From positions 1 to 43,202 of the forward strand of contig NZ_VCKX01000084.1 in assembly GCF_005889725.1 (NCBI RefSeq): a stretch of 43,202 bases of DNA, written 5' to 3'. The stretch is from Nonomuraea zeae. Lineage in GTDB: Bacteria > Actinomycetota > Actinomycetes > Streptosporangiales > Streptosporangiaceae. Below are positions 15,875 to 23,115 of the stretch, one piece after another. A program made the translations under genes and the position numbers. The first letter of the stretch is position 1, and each line of letters opens with the position of its first letter. Below the pieces are notes generated by a model. That model searched no databases. It was not told where the DNA came from and was given only the letters and a program-made list of their open reading frames with translations.

Positions 15875-16042
15875 TCAGCCGACGACGTTCTTCAACGCCT
15901 CGCCGAGCGCCTTTGCCTCGTCGGCGGAAATCTCCACGACGAGCCGGCCGCCACCCTCCAGAGGGACCCGCATGACAATGCCGCGCCCTTCCTTGGTGAC
16001 CTCGAGCGGACCATCGCCGGTCCGCGGCTTCATCGCCGCCAT
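15875..16042 (-). CDS. DUF3117 small conserved actinobacterial protein
   Basis: The product is only 55 residues: MAAMKPRTGDGPLEVTKEGR, then a short beta-rich stretch and an ISADEAKALGEALKNV helix. This is the complete DUF3117 domain, highly conserved in actinobacteria; the M. tuberculosis member is Rv1211, described as calmodulin-like. A longer frame starting at 16117 exists, but ATG 16042 has GGAAGGGA 8 nt upstream and matches the conserved start. It lies between pepA and the divergent PaaX gene. Confidence 0.9.
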   Translation of the reverse strand: MAAMKPRTGDGPLEVTKEGRGIVMRVPLEGGGRLVVEISADEAKALGEALKNVVG

Positions 16043-16200
16043 GCGTGCATCCCTTCCTGCCTTGGGCTCCCGCGGCCCGCGATTTCCGACCTCCGTGAGG
16101 GCGGTCGGCGCATTCACGTCTTCTGTGATGTCCTATTCTCCCGCATCGAGAGCCCTCATGGGTAACGATCTCCTCCCAGAATGCGTTGTCGGGGCAGGCG

Positions 16201-16998
16201 ATGACGTCCAAACTGGACTTCGTGCACGCTCGCGCCGCTCTGTTCGATCTCTATGGAGACCACCTGCGTTCGCGGGGTGGGCAAGCGTCTGTCGCTGCCC
16301 TGGTCCGGCTCATGAAACCCCTGGAAATAGCCGCTCCCGCCGTGCGCACGGCCGTTTCGCGCATGGTCAGGCAGGGGTGGCTGCACTCGATCAAGCTTCC
16401 TCAGGGAGCGGGCTACGGGGTCACGCCCAGATGCGTCAGGCGCCTTGATGAGGCCGCACTGAGAATTTACCGAGCCGGAACACTGACCTGGCACGGCCGC
16501 TGGCATCTGATCGTCTTCGAACCGGTCAAGGAACGACCACGCAGGGAGCGGCTCCGAGCCGATCTGACATTCCTCGGCTACGCCTCTCTGTCAGAGACGA
16601 CCTGGATCGGCCCCAGGTCGTCCATCGAGCTGGACAACCTGCTCGAAGGCGAAGGGGTGCGCGCCGACCGGTTCGACGCGGCGCTGGAGGGCGACCCCCG
16701 CGAGCTGGTCGCGCGGGCGTGGGATCTGACGAGCATCGGCGAGGCGTACGAGCACTGGCACGCCGAGGCTGTCACGCTGATCAGCAGCCTGCCCGAGTCG
16801 GCGCCGGCCGATCAGGTGTTCGCCACCAGGAGCAGGCTCGTGCACGGCTGGCGCAACTTCCTGTTCCGCGACCCGGGGCTGCCGCCCGAGCTGCTGCCCG
16901 CGGGCTGGCCGGGCGAGAAGGCCAGGGCCTACTTCGAGCAGGAAGCCGCCCGGCTGCTGCCCGCAGCCGCCGCGTTCGTCGACAGGGAGTTGCCTTGA
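16201..16998 (+). CDS. PaaX-family transcriptional repressor
   Basis: The 265-residue protein has the PaaX layout: N-terminal winged helix (about 1-90, with ARAALFDLYGDHLRSRGGQ and VRTAVSRMVRQGWL), a central domain (HGRWHLIVFEPVKERPRRERLRADL region) and a C-terminal helical domain ending near VHGWRNFLFRDPGLPPELLP. PaaX represses phenylacetate-degradation genes and is released by phenylacetyl-CoA. The next gene, a PaaG-like hydratase, overlaps by 4 bp, but no other paa gene is present, so the effector may differ. I chose ATG 16201 over GTG 16186 on conservation of the start. A TATTCT (16134-16139) may be its -10. Confidence 0.87.
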   Translation: MTSKLDFVHARAALFDLYGDHLRSRGGQASVAALVRLMKPLEIAAPAVRTAVSRMVRQGWLHSIKLPQGAGYGVTPRCVRRLDEAALRIYRAGTLTWHGRWHLIVFEPVKERPRRERLRADLTFLGYASLSETTWIGPRSSIELDNLLEGEGVRADRFDAALEGDPRELVARAWDLTSIGEAYEHWHAEAVTLISSLPESAPADQVFATRSRLVHGWRNFLFRDPGLPPELLPAGWPGEKARAYFEQEAARLLPAAAAFVDRELP

Positions 16999-17771
16999 TC
17001 CGCTATGACGTGGCCGACGCCGTCGCCACCATCACGCTCGACCGCCCCGACGCGATGAACTCGCTCACCGCCGAGACCAAGGACGCCCTGCTCGACGCGC
17101 TGCGCCGCGCGGCGGGCGACCCGGCGGTCAGGGCCGTCCTGCTCACCGGCTCGGGGCGGGCGTTCTGCGCGGGCCAGGACCTGCGCCAGCACGCCGACAA
17201 CCTGGAGGCGGGCCGCGGCCTGGCCAACACCGTCCGCGAGCACTACAACCCGATCGTGGAGCTGCTCACCACCATGGCCAAGCCGGTGGTGGCCGCGGTC
17301 AACGGCGTCGCGGCAGGCGCGGGCGCGTCCCTGGCCTTCGCCTGCGACCTGCGGATCGCCTCGGAGAAGGCCAAGTTCGCGCTGGCCTTCGCCGGCATCG
17401 GGCTCGCCCCCGACTCGGGCGCGTCGTGGACGCTGCAACGCCTGGTCGGCCAGGGCCGCGCCGCCGAGCTGATGCTGCTCGGCGAGCCGCTCGACGCGGC
17501 CCGCGCGCTGGAGCTGGGCCTGGTCACGCGGGTGGTGCCCGCCGACGACGTGCTGAAGACCGCCCAGGAGCTCGCGGTACGCCTCGCGGCCGGCCCCACC
17601 CTGGCCTACGCCGCCACCAAGCGGGCGCTGGCCTATTCCGCGACGCACTCGCTGCCCGACTCGCTGGCCATGGAAGCCGACCTTCAGGACGAATGTGTGG
17701 CCACCCGGGACCATCTACACGCGACCCGAGCGTTTCTCGCAAAAGATCGGCCTATCTTCAACGCGGAGTAA
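16995..17771 (+). CDS. Enoyl-CoA hydratase/isomerase, PaaG-like
   Basis: The 258-residue crotonase-fold protein has GRAFCAGQDL (first oxyanion-hole strand, about residue 55) and KPVVAAVNGVAAGAGASLAFACD (second). The LAPDSGAS segment matches the aspartate used by PaaG, the epoxyphenylacetyl-CoA isomerase, at the same place; simple hydratases usually carry glutamates instead. That favours a PaaG-like isomerase acting on ring-epoxide or related acyl-CoA. It starts with TTG at 16995, overlapping the PaaX stop (TTGA), with AGGGAG 5 nt upstream. The PaaX neighbour supports aromatic acyl-CoA metabolism; other pathway genes are not nearby. Confidence 0.85.
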   Translation: MIRYDVADAVATITLDRPDAMNSLTAETKDALLDALRRAAGDPAVRAVLLTGSGRAFCAGQDLRQHADNLEAGRGLANTVREHYNPIVELLTTMAKPVVAAVNGVAAGAGASLAFACDLRIASEKAKFALAFAGIGLAPDSGASWTLQRLVGQGRAAELMLLGEPLDAARALELGLVTRVVPADDVLKTAQELAVRLAAGPTLAYAATKRALAYSATHSLPDSLAMEADLQDECVATRDHLHATRAFLAKDRPIFNAE

Positions 17772-17809
17772 CCATACGGGCACGCTCTCGTTAGGGTATT
17801 GCTAGCGCC

Positions 17810-20086
17810 ATGGAGCACTCCGACGCCTCGCGCGCGCCTGCCCCCGACGGGTTCGACACCCTCCGTGCCACCGCCGTGGACCTGCTCACCGGTGGCGGCA
17901 TCGACGTCTCCGACCCGGCCTACGCCAGACCGCTGGCCGCCCTGAGCGATACGGCGGCGGCCTGGCTGGCCTCCATGACCGCGGCGGCGGCGCAGGCTCC
18001 CGGCCCGCTCTGGCCGGATCTCGCGCTCGAAGGCCGCCCTGGCAACGTCACCGGCAGCCACGCCCGCCTGCGGCTCATCGCCACCGCCTGGGCCACGCCG
18101 GGCACCGCGCAGCACGGCGACGAGTCCGTGCTCGCGCGGGTGGTGGGCGCGCTCGATCTGCTCAACGAGCACTACTACAACGAGCGGCTCCCCGAGACGG
18201 GCAACTGGTGGTTCTGGGAGATCGGCACCCCTGCGGAGCTGAGCCGGACGTGTGTTCTGCTCGGCGACCGGCTCGACGCCGGCCGGCTCGGGTCGTACCT
18301 GGCGGCGATCGACCGGTTCTGCCCCGACGCCGACCGCAGGGCCGGCTATCCGGAGGCGAGCGAGAGCGGGGCGAACCGGGCCGACAAGGCGGCCATCGTC
18401 GCCTTCCGCGGCGTGGCCGGGCGCTGCGCCGACAAGCTCGCGCTGGCCCGCGACGGCCTGTCCGACGTGCGCGACGGCGGGCGCAACAGCGTGTTCGGCT
18501 ACGTCGACTCGGGTGACGGCCTCTACCGCGACGGGTCGTTCATCCAGCACGGCGACGTCGCCTACACGGGCTCGTACGGCCTGTCCCTGCTCACCGCCGT
18601 GGCCGAGACGCTGGCGTTGCTGAGCGGGTCGGCCTGGGAGGTGACCGATCCGGGGCGGCAGGTGGTGCTGGACGCGGTCGAGCGGTCGTTCGCGCCGTTC
18701 GTCCACGACGGGCTGCTGATGGACACGGTCAGGGGGCGGGCGGCCACGCGGCAGGCGTTCTCCGACAGCGTGGCGGGGCACGGCCTGATCGGGGCCGTGC
18801 TGCTGCTCGCGCAGGACGCGCCCGAGCCGTACGGGAGCCGGTTCAGGGGGCTGGCCAAGGGGTGGATCGAGCGCGGCGACGCGCGGCCCTACCTGGCGCA
18901 CGCGGGAGTGCGGGAGACGCGGCTGGCGACCGAGGTGCTGGACGACGAGACGGTCGAGGCCGTGCCCGGGCCCGTGGGGCTGTTCGTGTTCCCCTCGATG
19001 GACCGGGTGGTGCACCGGCGGCCCGGCTGGTCGTACGCGATCAGCATGTCGTCGCGGCGGATCGCCGCCTACGAGGCGATCAACGGGGAGAACCTGCACG
19101 GCTGGTACACCGGTGACGGCATGACCTACCTCTACACCGACGATCTCGGCCAGTTCGGGGCGGACTTCTGGCCCACGGTGAACCCGTACCGGCTGCCCGG
19201 GACCACGGTCGACAGCCGGGTGCGGGAGGACCTGTCCTTTCGCGCCTACCGCCCGGACAACGCGTGCGCGGGCGGCGCGGTGCTCGAGGACCGGTACGGC
19301 GCCGCCGCCATGGAGCTGATCGGCGACGGCACGAGCCTGCGGGCCCGCAAGTCGTGGTTCTTCCTGGATCGGGTCGTGGTGGCGCTGGGCAGCGGCATCA
19401 GCGCCTCTGACGGCCACGTGGTCGAGACCGTGGTGGAGAACAGGGCCACGGACGCGCAGCTGTACCACGGGGACGGCTGGGCGCATCTGGCCGGCGTGGG
19501 CGGCTACGTGTTCGAGGGCGCGCGGAGCCTCGCGGAGACGCGTACGGGCAGATGGCGCGACATCAACGCCGGTGACGACACCGCGGGCGCCTTCGATCCC
19601 GTCTCGCGGCGCTACGTGACGCTCTGGTTCGACCACGGCGTGAACCCCGTGAACGCCTCCTACGCCTACATGGTGCTGCCGGCCGTCTCTCGCGAGCGGA
19701 CCAGGATCTTCCGCGGCAAGCGTCCCGTGCGGGTGCTGGCCAACACGCCACGGGTGCAGGCGGTGCAGACGAAGGGGCTGCTGGCGGCCACGTTCTGGTC
19801 GGCGGGCGCCGTGCCGGGGCTCAGCGCCGACGCGCCCTGCGTGGTGGTCGTACGCCGGACCAGCAGCCGCATCCTCGTGGCCGTGGCCGACCCGAGCAGG
19901 ACCGTCGACGTCGTGACCATCAGGATCGGCCGCCCCGGGCGCGGCGTCGTACGGGCCGACGACACCGTCAGCGTCCAGCCGGGAGGGGTCCCGGCCATCA
20001 CCGTCAAGCTCGCCGGATCGCGCGGGCGGACCCACTCGGCCGAGCTCAGCGTGTCCGCGCCACGCACCCCTCAATATGGTCGTTGA
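17810..20086 (+). CDS. Polysaccharide lyase family 8 protein without signal peptide
   Basis: The 758-residue protein matches hyaluronate/chondroitin/xanthan lyases: an alpha/alpha toroid (about 1-360) followed by beta-sandwich domains. Catalytic candidates are Asn189 (SGANRADK), His247 and Tyr256 in DGSFIQHGDVAYTGSYG, with the same His-Tyr spacing as pneumococcal hyaluronate lyase. The aromatic patch is Asn132-Trp133-Trp134 (GNWWFWEIGTP). The HGWYTGDGM and NPYRLPGTT motifs follow. Family members cut uronic-acid polysaccharides by beta-elimination outside the cell, yet the start lacks any signal peptide, and an in-frame TAG at 17792 excludes an extension. The 3' end overlaps tag by 41 bp, convergently. 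Confidence 0.9.
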   Translation: MEHSDASRAPAPDGFDTLRATAVDLLTGGGIDVSDPAYARPLAALSDTAAAWLASMTAAAAQAPGPLWPDLALEGRPGNVTGSHARLRLIATAWATPGTAQHGDESVLARVVGALDLLNEHYYNERLPETGNWWFWEIGTPAELSRTCVLLGDRLDAGRLGSYLAAIDRFCPDADRRAGYPEASESGANRADKAAIVAFRGVAGRCADKLALARDGLSDVRDGGRNSVFGYVDSGDGLYRDGSFIQHGDVAYTGSYGLSLLTAVAETLALLSGSAWEVTDPGRQVVLDAVERSFAPFVHDGLLMDTVRGRAATRQAFSDSVAGHGLIGAVLLLAQDAPEPYGSRFRGLAKGWIERGDARPYLAHAGVRETRLATEVLDDETVEAVPGPVGLFVFPSMDRVVHRRPGWSYAISMSSRRIAAYEAINGENLHGWYTGDGMTYLYTDDLGQFGADFWPTVNPYRLPGTTVDSRVREDLSFRAYRPDNACAGGAVLEDRYGAAAMELIGDGTSLRARKSWFFLDRVVVALGSGISASDGHVVETVVENRATDAQLYHGDGWAHLAGVGGYVFEGARSLAETRTGRWRDINAGDDTAGAFDPVSRRYVTLWFDHGVNPVNASYAYMVLPAVSRERTRIFRGKRPVRVLANTPRVQAVQTKGLLAATFWSAGAVPGLSADAPCVVVVRRTSSRILVAVADPSRTVDVVTIRIGRPGRGVVRADDTVSVQPGGVPAITVKLAGSRGRTHSAELSVSAPRTPQYGR

Positions 20087-20597
20087 CCAGGCCGATGGCC
20101 TGCATCAGCGCGTAGGCGGTGGTCGGGCCGACGAACTTGAAGCCGTGCCGCTTCAGCTCCTTGGCCAGCGCCTTGGAGCCTGGGGTGATCGCCGGGACGT
20201 CGGCCATCGACCTCGGCACGGGCGCATCGGGCTCGGCGTACTGCCACACCAGGTCGGACAGCCCGCCCGGCAGGTCGAGTGCGGCTTTGGCGTTGCTGAT
20301 CGCGGCGTCGATCTTGGCCCGGTTGCGGACGATGCCGGCGTCGCCGAGGAGGCGCTGCACGTCCTCCTCGGTGTACGAGGCCACCTTGGGGATGGAGAAG
20401 CCGTCGAAGGCGGCGCGGAAGTTCTCCCGCTTGCGCAGGATCGTCAGCCAGGACAGGCCCGACTGGAACGCCTCCAGCGCCACCCGCTCGAACACCGCGT
20501 CGTCGCCCTTGAGCGGGCGGCCCCACTCCTCGTCGTGGTAGGCGATGTACATCGGGTCGGCCATGCCCGCCCAGACGCAGCGGATCAGCTCGGTCAC
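20046..20597 (-). CDS. tag: DNA-3-methyladenine glycosylase I
   Basis: The 183-residue protein removes 3-methyladenine from alkylated DNA. Zinc ligands are visible: Cys7 (RCVWAG), His21 (YHDEEWG) and a C-terminal HIEGC pair. The conserved catalytic stretch EAFQSGLSWLTILRKRENFR is intact, as is the FKFVGPTTAYALMQAIG loop. Start is GTG 20597, overlapping the stop of the upstream DivIVA-like gene by 4 bp, so they form an operon. The order matches Rv1209-Rv1210 of M. tuberculosis from memory. Confidence 0.94.
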   Translation of the reverse strand: MTELIRCVWAGMADPMYIAYHDEEWGRPLKGDDAVFERVALEAFQSGLSWLTILRKRENFRAAFDGFSIPKVASYTEEDVQRLLGDAGIVRNRAKIDAAISNAKAALDLPGGLSDLVWQYAEPDAPVPRSMADVPAITPGSKALAKELKRHGFKFVGPTTAYALMQAIGLVNDHIEGCVARTR

Positions 20598-21418
20598 GGA
20601 CGCTCGTCCCCATCCTTGACCGGCGCGGCGTCCTTGGCCAGGGCGACCCGCACCGGCTCGTCCTCCTCGGACTTCACGTCCTCGGACCTGAGCTCCGCGG
20701 GCTCGTCGTCTTCGCTCCGGGCGTCATCGCCATGGGCGTCATCGCTCCGGGCGCTGTCGCTCTGAGCGTCATCGCTCTGAGCGCCGTCGCTCTCGGCTGC
20801 CTTGGGCTCGGCGGCCTCCTCAGGCTTCGAGTCCTCGGGCTCCAGGTCCTCAGGCTCCGGGTCCTCAGGCTTCGGGTCCTCGGGCTTCGGGTCCTCGGGC
20901 GCGGCGGCGACGGGCGTGCCGTTGCCCGGCGGGACCCGCCATTCCGCGTCTTCTGGCCGATGCCGCAGCTCGGCGGCCGAGTCCCAGTCCACCGTCGCCC
21001 CGCTCACCGACACCGGGTCGCCCGACTCGGGCAGCTCCCGCGGGTCCGCCGGGGCCTCCGGCTCGTGATCGGTACGCAGGCCGGCCCCGGGCGCGGCGTA
21101 GACCTCCTGCCGCGCGTGCAACCGGCTCGACAGCAGCTCGGAGACGCGCTGCTCCAGGACGGCGATCCGCGTGTCGCGCGCGCTGATGGCGCTCGCGGCC
21201 CTGCGCAGGGTCTCGTCGACGCTCTGCGTGTGGTATCCGACCAGGTTGACCGGCAGTTGGAGCGCCATGAAGTCGACCGCCGTGAGCTGCCCCGGCTCCG
21301 GCAGGTCGAGAGGCGGCACATCCGGCGGGAACTCGGTCAGCTCACCGCCCCTACCGAGGGAGACCAAGACCACGCAGGCCAGGATGGCGATGGCGGCGAT
21401 GGCGAGTATGACCAGCAC
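20594..21418 (-). CDS. DivIVA-like membrane-anchored protein with acidic repeat tail
   Basis: The product is 274 residues from GTG 21418. One N-terminal transmembrane helix (about 1-22) is followed by a DivIVA-like segment (VNLVGYHTQSVDETLRRAASAIS) and a short coiled coil to about residue 95. The rest is acidic and disordered, with pentapeptide repeats PEDPK/PEDLE and later (S/G)DDA(R/Q)-type units. DivIVA-like proteins sense curved membrane and recruit growth or division factors; a link to this gene is inferred. GTG 21418 is preferred because TACGAT lies 6 nt upstream (leaderless); a GTG at 21460 is possible. It is the counterpart of Rv1209. Confidence 0.78.
   Translation of the reverse strand: MLVILAIAAIAILACVVLVSLGRGGELTEFPPDVPPLDLPEPGQLTAVDFMALQLPVNLVGYHTQSVDETLRRAASAISARDTRIAVLEQRVSELLSSRLHARQEVYAAPGAGLRTDHEPEAPADPRELPESGDPVSVSGATVDWDSAAELRHRPEDAEWRVPPGNGTPVAAAPEDPKPEDPKPEDPEPEDLEPEDSKPEEAAEPKAAESDGAQSDDAQSDSARSDDAHGDDARSEDDEPAELRSEDVKSEEDEPVRVALAKDAAPVKDGDERP
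20721..20795. repeat. 15-bp tandem repeat, five units, in DivIVA-like gene
   Basis: Units of the type GCGTCATCGCTCTGA start at 20721, 20736, 20751, 20766 and 20781. They encode pentapeptides rich in Ser/Asp/Ala in the acidic tail. Confidence 0.8.
20817..20891. repeat. 15-bp tandem repeat, five units, encoding PEDxx pentapeptides
   Basis: Units of the type TCCTCGGGCTTCGGG run from 20817 in register, coding on the minus strand for PEDPK, PEDPE, PEDLE and PEDSK. A partial sixth unit follows. Confidence 0.85.
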
Positions 21419-21424
21419 ATTGGC

Positions 21425-21430
21425 ATCGTA
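21425..21430 (-). promoter_or_regulatory. Leaderless -10 box for DivIVA-like/tag operon
   Basis: TACGAT on the minus strand, 6 nt before GTG 21418; no Shine-Dalgarno is present. Confidence 0.5.
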
Positions 21431-21534
21431 CTCACACCATCGGGGCACGAGGTCCCGCACTTGCCGCGGCCGGTGCGTCTCCGGACTCAGTGGACGCGGC
21501 GACCGCCCAGGTCACGCGCCGTCCGCCGCGCCGC

Positions 21535-22119
21535 TCAGGGGGTGGCCTCGCCGAGTTCGGCGACGCTGGGCCTGACCGGCTGTGCCCGCGCCTCCAGGTG
21601 GGCGAACGCCTCGTCCACGGTGGTGGTGAAGGAGATCGCGTCGAAGACGTTGGCCCGGGTGAACCCCTCGTCGTACATGTTGCCGATCAGCGCCCGCAGC
21701 GGTTCGTACAGGCCCCAGGGGTCGAGGACCACCAGCGGCCGGTCGTGGATGCCGAGCACCCTGGCGGTCCAGATCTCGAACAGCTCCTCCAGCGTGCCGA
21801 TCCCGCCGGGCAGCACGAGGAACGCGTCGGAGCGTTCGTCCATGAGGCCCTTGCGCTCGCGCATGCCGTCGGTGACGATCAGCTCGTCCGACTCCTGGTC
21901 GGCCACCTCGATGTCGACCAGGACCTGGGGGATCACGCCGATCGTGCGCCCGCCGGCCGCGCGGGTGGCCGAGGTGACGGCGCCCATGCAGGAGACGGTG
22001 GCGCCGCCGCTCACCAGGGTGTGCCCCCGCTTGGCGAGCTCCGTGCCCACGTGCTCGGCCAGATCGAGGTACTTCTTATCGATTTTCAGGCTGGAGGCGC
22101 AGAAGACGCAGATGTTCAC
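21535..22119 (-). CDS. LOG-family protein (TIGR00730), cytokinin riboside phosphorylase-like
   Basis: The 194-residue protein has a Rossmann-like fold with the LOG signature PGGIGTLEELFE (about residue 105) and the preceding MRERK stretch, both used for substrate nucleotide binding. Family members release the base from AMP or cytokinin ribotides by hydrolysis of the N-glycosidic bond. It follows a second LOG gene by 9 bp on the same strand, so they are likely cotranscribed. Bacterial roles beyond cytokinin-like purine processing are unclear. Confidence 0.9.
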   Translation of the reverse strand: MNICVFCASSLKIDKKYLDLAEHVGTELAKRGHTLVSGGATVSCMGAVTSATRAAGGRTIGVIPQVLVDIEVADQESDELIVTDGMRERKGLMDERSDAFLVLPGGIGTLEELFEIWTARVLGIHDRPLVVLDPWGLYEPLRALIGNMYDEGFTRANVFDAISFTTTVDEAFAHLEARAQPVRPSVAELGEATP

Positions 22120-22128
22120 ATAAAGAGC

Positions 22129-22926
22129 CTATTGGGGCTCCGCGCGCTGGGCCGCGGCAGCCTCCTGCTCCTCCTGGCGCTGCTTGGAACGGGCTCGGTC
22201 GGCGTCGGCGATGATGCGGACCGCCTCGTCCACGTCGTCGGTGACGTTGATCAGGTCGAGGTCCTGCGGCGCGATCTTGCCCGTGCTGAGCAGGGTGCCC
22301 TTGATCCAGTCGAGCAGCCCGCCCCAGAACTCCGTGCCCATGAGCACGACGGGGAAGGAGGTGACCTTGCGCGTCTGGACGAGGGTGAGCGCCTCGAACA
22401 GCTCGTCGAGCGTGCCGAACCCGCCGGGCAGCGCGATGAAGCCGCAGGAGTACTTGACGAACATCGTCTTGCGCACGAAGAAGTAGCGGAACTCGATGCC
22501 GAGGTCGACGTAGTCGTTCATGCGCTGCTCGAAGGGCAGCTCGATGCCGAGCCCGACCGACACCGCGCCGGGCACCTCGCGCGCGCCCTTGTTCGCGGAC
22601 TCCATGACGCCGGGCCCGCCGCCCGTGATCACGGCGTAGCCCGCCTCGGCCAGCGCCCGGCCCAGGCGCACGCCCGTCACGTAGTCGGATGAGTCGGTGG
22701 TGGTGCGGGCCGAGCCGAAGACCGTGACCGCCGGCGGCAGCTCGGCGAGCTGCCCGAAGCCCTCCACGAACTCGGCCTGGATGCGCAGCACCCGCCACGG
22801 GTCCATGTGCACCCAGTCGGAGGGACCCTGGCGCTCCAGCAGGCGCTGGTCGTGCGTGGAGTTGGGGACGAGGCTGCCGCGCACGACCGCTTGTCCCTGA
22901 CGGCGTTCCCGACGTGACTGTTCCAT
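22129..22926 (-). CDS. LOG-family protein (TIGR00730), longer form
   Basis: The 265-residue protein carries an N-terminal extension of about 65 residues, then the LOG core: VTVFGSARTT, VITGGGPGVMESANKGA and PGGFGTLDELFEAL. It is the longer bacterial type that groups with Rv1205-like and plant LOG-like enzymes. Having two adjacent LOG genes of different length suggests different nucleotides or a heteromer; that is inference. Start is ATG 22926, 7 nt after TAGCGT on the minus strand, a leaderless arrangement; an in-frame start at 22992 lies upstream of that box. Confidence 0.9.
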   Translation of the reverse strand: MEQSRRERRQGQAVVRGSLVPNSTHDQRLLERQGPSDWVHMDPWRVLRIQAEFVEGFGQLAELPPAVTVFGSARTTTDSSDYVTGVRLGRALAEAGYAVITGGGPGVMESANKGAREVPGAVSVGLGIELPFEQRMNDYVDLGIEFRYFFVRKTMFVKYSCGFIALPGGFGTLDELFEALTLVQTRKVTSFPVVLMGTEFWGGLLDWIKGTLLSTGKIAPQDLDLINVTDDVDEAVRIIADADRARSKQRQEEQEAAAAQRAEPQ

Positions 22927-22933
22927 GCGGATC

Positions 22934-22939
22934 ACGCTA
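22934..22939 (-). promoter_or_regulatory. Leaderless -10 box for the LOG pair
   Basis: TAGCGT on the minus strand, 7 nt before ATG 22926. Confidence 0.5.
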
Positions 22940-23005
22940 GCCGTCTTCGCAAGCGGCCGCGAAACGCCTGGTGGACAGGGCAACACGGGCAATTAAAAAA
23001 TCTTG

Positions 23006-23039
23006 AAAAAAGCAGGGAACCGAATTTCGACTCCCCCGC
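23006..23039 (-). terminator. U-tract terminator downstream of dapE
   Basis: On the minus strand GCGGGGGA (23039-23032) pairs with TTCCCTGC (to 23012) with two wobble pairs, followed by six T (23011-23006). A second T run (22999-22994) follows. It ends the dap transcript before the LOG promoter. Confidence 0.7.
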
Positions 23040-23069
23040 GTCTAACAGCCGAGGGTGCTGCTCGGGACT

Positions 23070-23115
23070 GAAAGTGGTCTTCCCCGCCAAATGGCCGGCG
23101 AGGAAGGCCACTTTC
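23070..23115 (-). terminator. Long hairpin overlapping the dapE stop codon
   Basis: GAAAGTGGTCTTCCCCGCC (23070-23088) pairs with the complementary arm at 23097-23115: 19 positions with one wobble and one mismatch, around an 8-nt loop. It overlaps the dapE stop. No U tract follows on either strand, so it may protect the 3' end or aid termination with the hairpin at 23006-23039. Confidence 0.65.

Noticed and set aside
17684..20074. 796-codon open frame antisense to the polysaccharide lyase
   Set aside because: Its translation is Arg/Gly/Pro/His-rich shadow sequence of a GC-rich gene whose catalytic motifs lie on the plus strand.
20732..22123. 463-codon plus-strand frame across the DivIVA-like and LOG genes
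   Set aside because: It crosses two well supported minus-strand genes and reads as repeat-derived Leu/Gly/Arg shadow.
22991..23011. A-rich patch as a sign of foreign DNA
   Set aside because: It is only about 20 bp and is explained by the T runs of a terminator on the other strand.
23006..23069. tRNA-like look of TTCGA and GGTTCCC pieces downstream of dapE
   Set aside because: No acceptor or anticodon stem can be drawn; the pieces belong to a hairpin followed by T6, a terminator.
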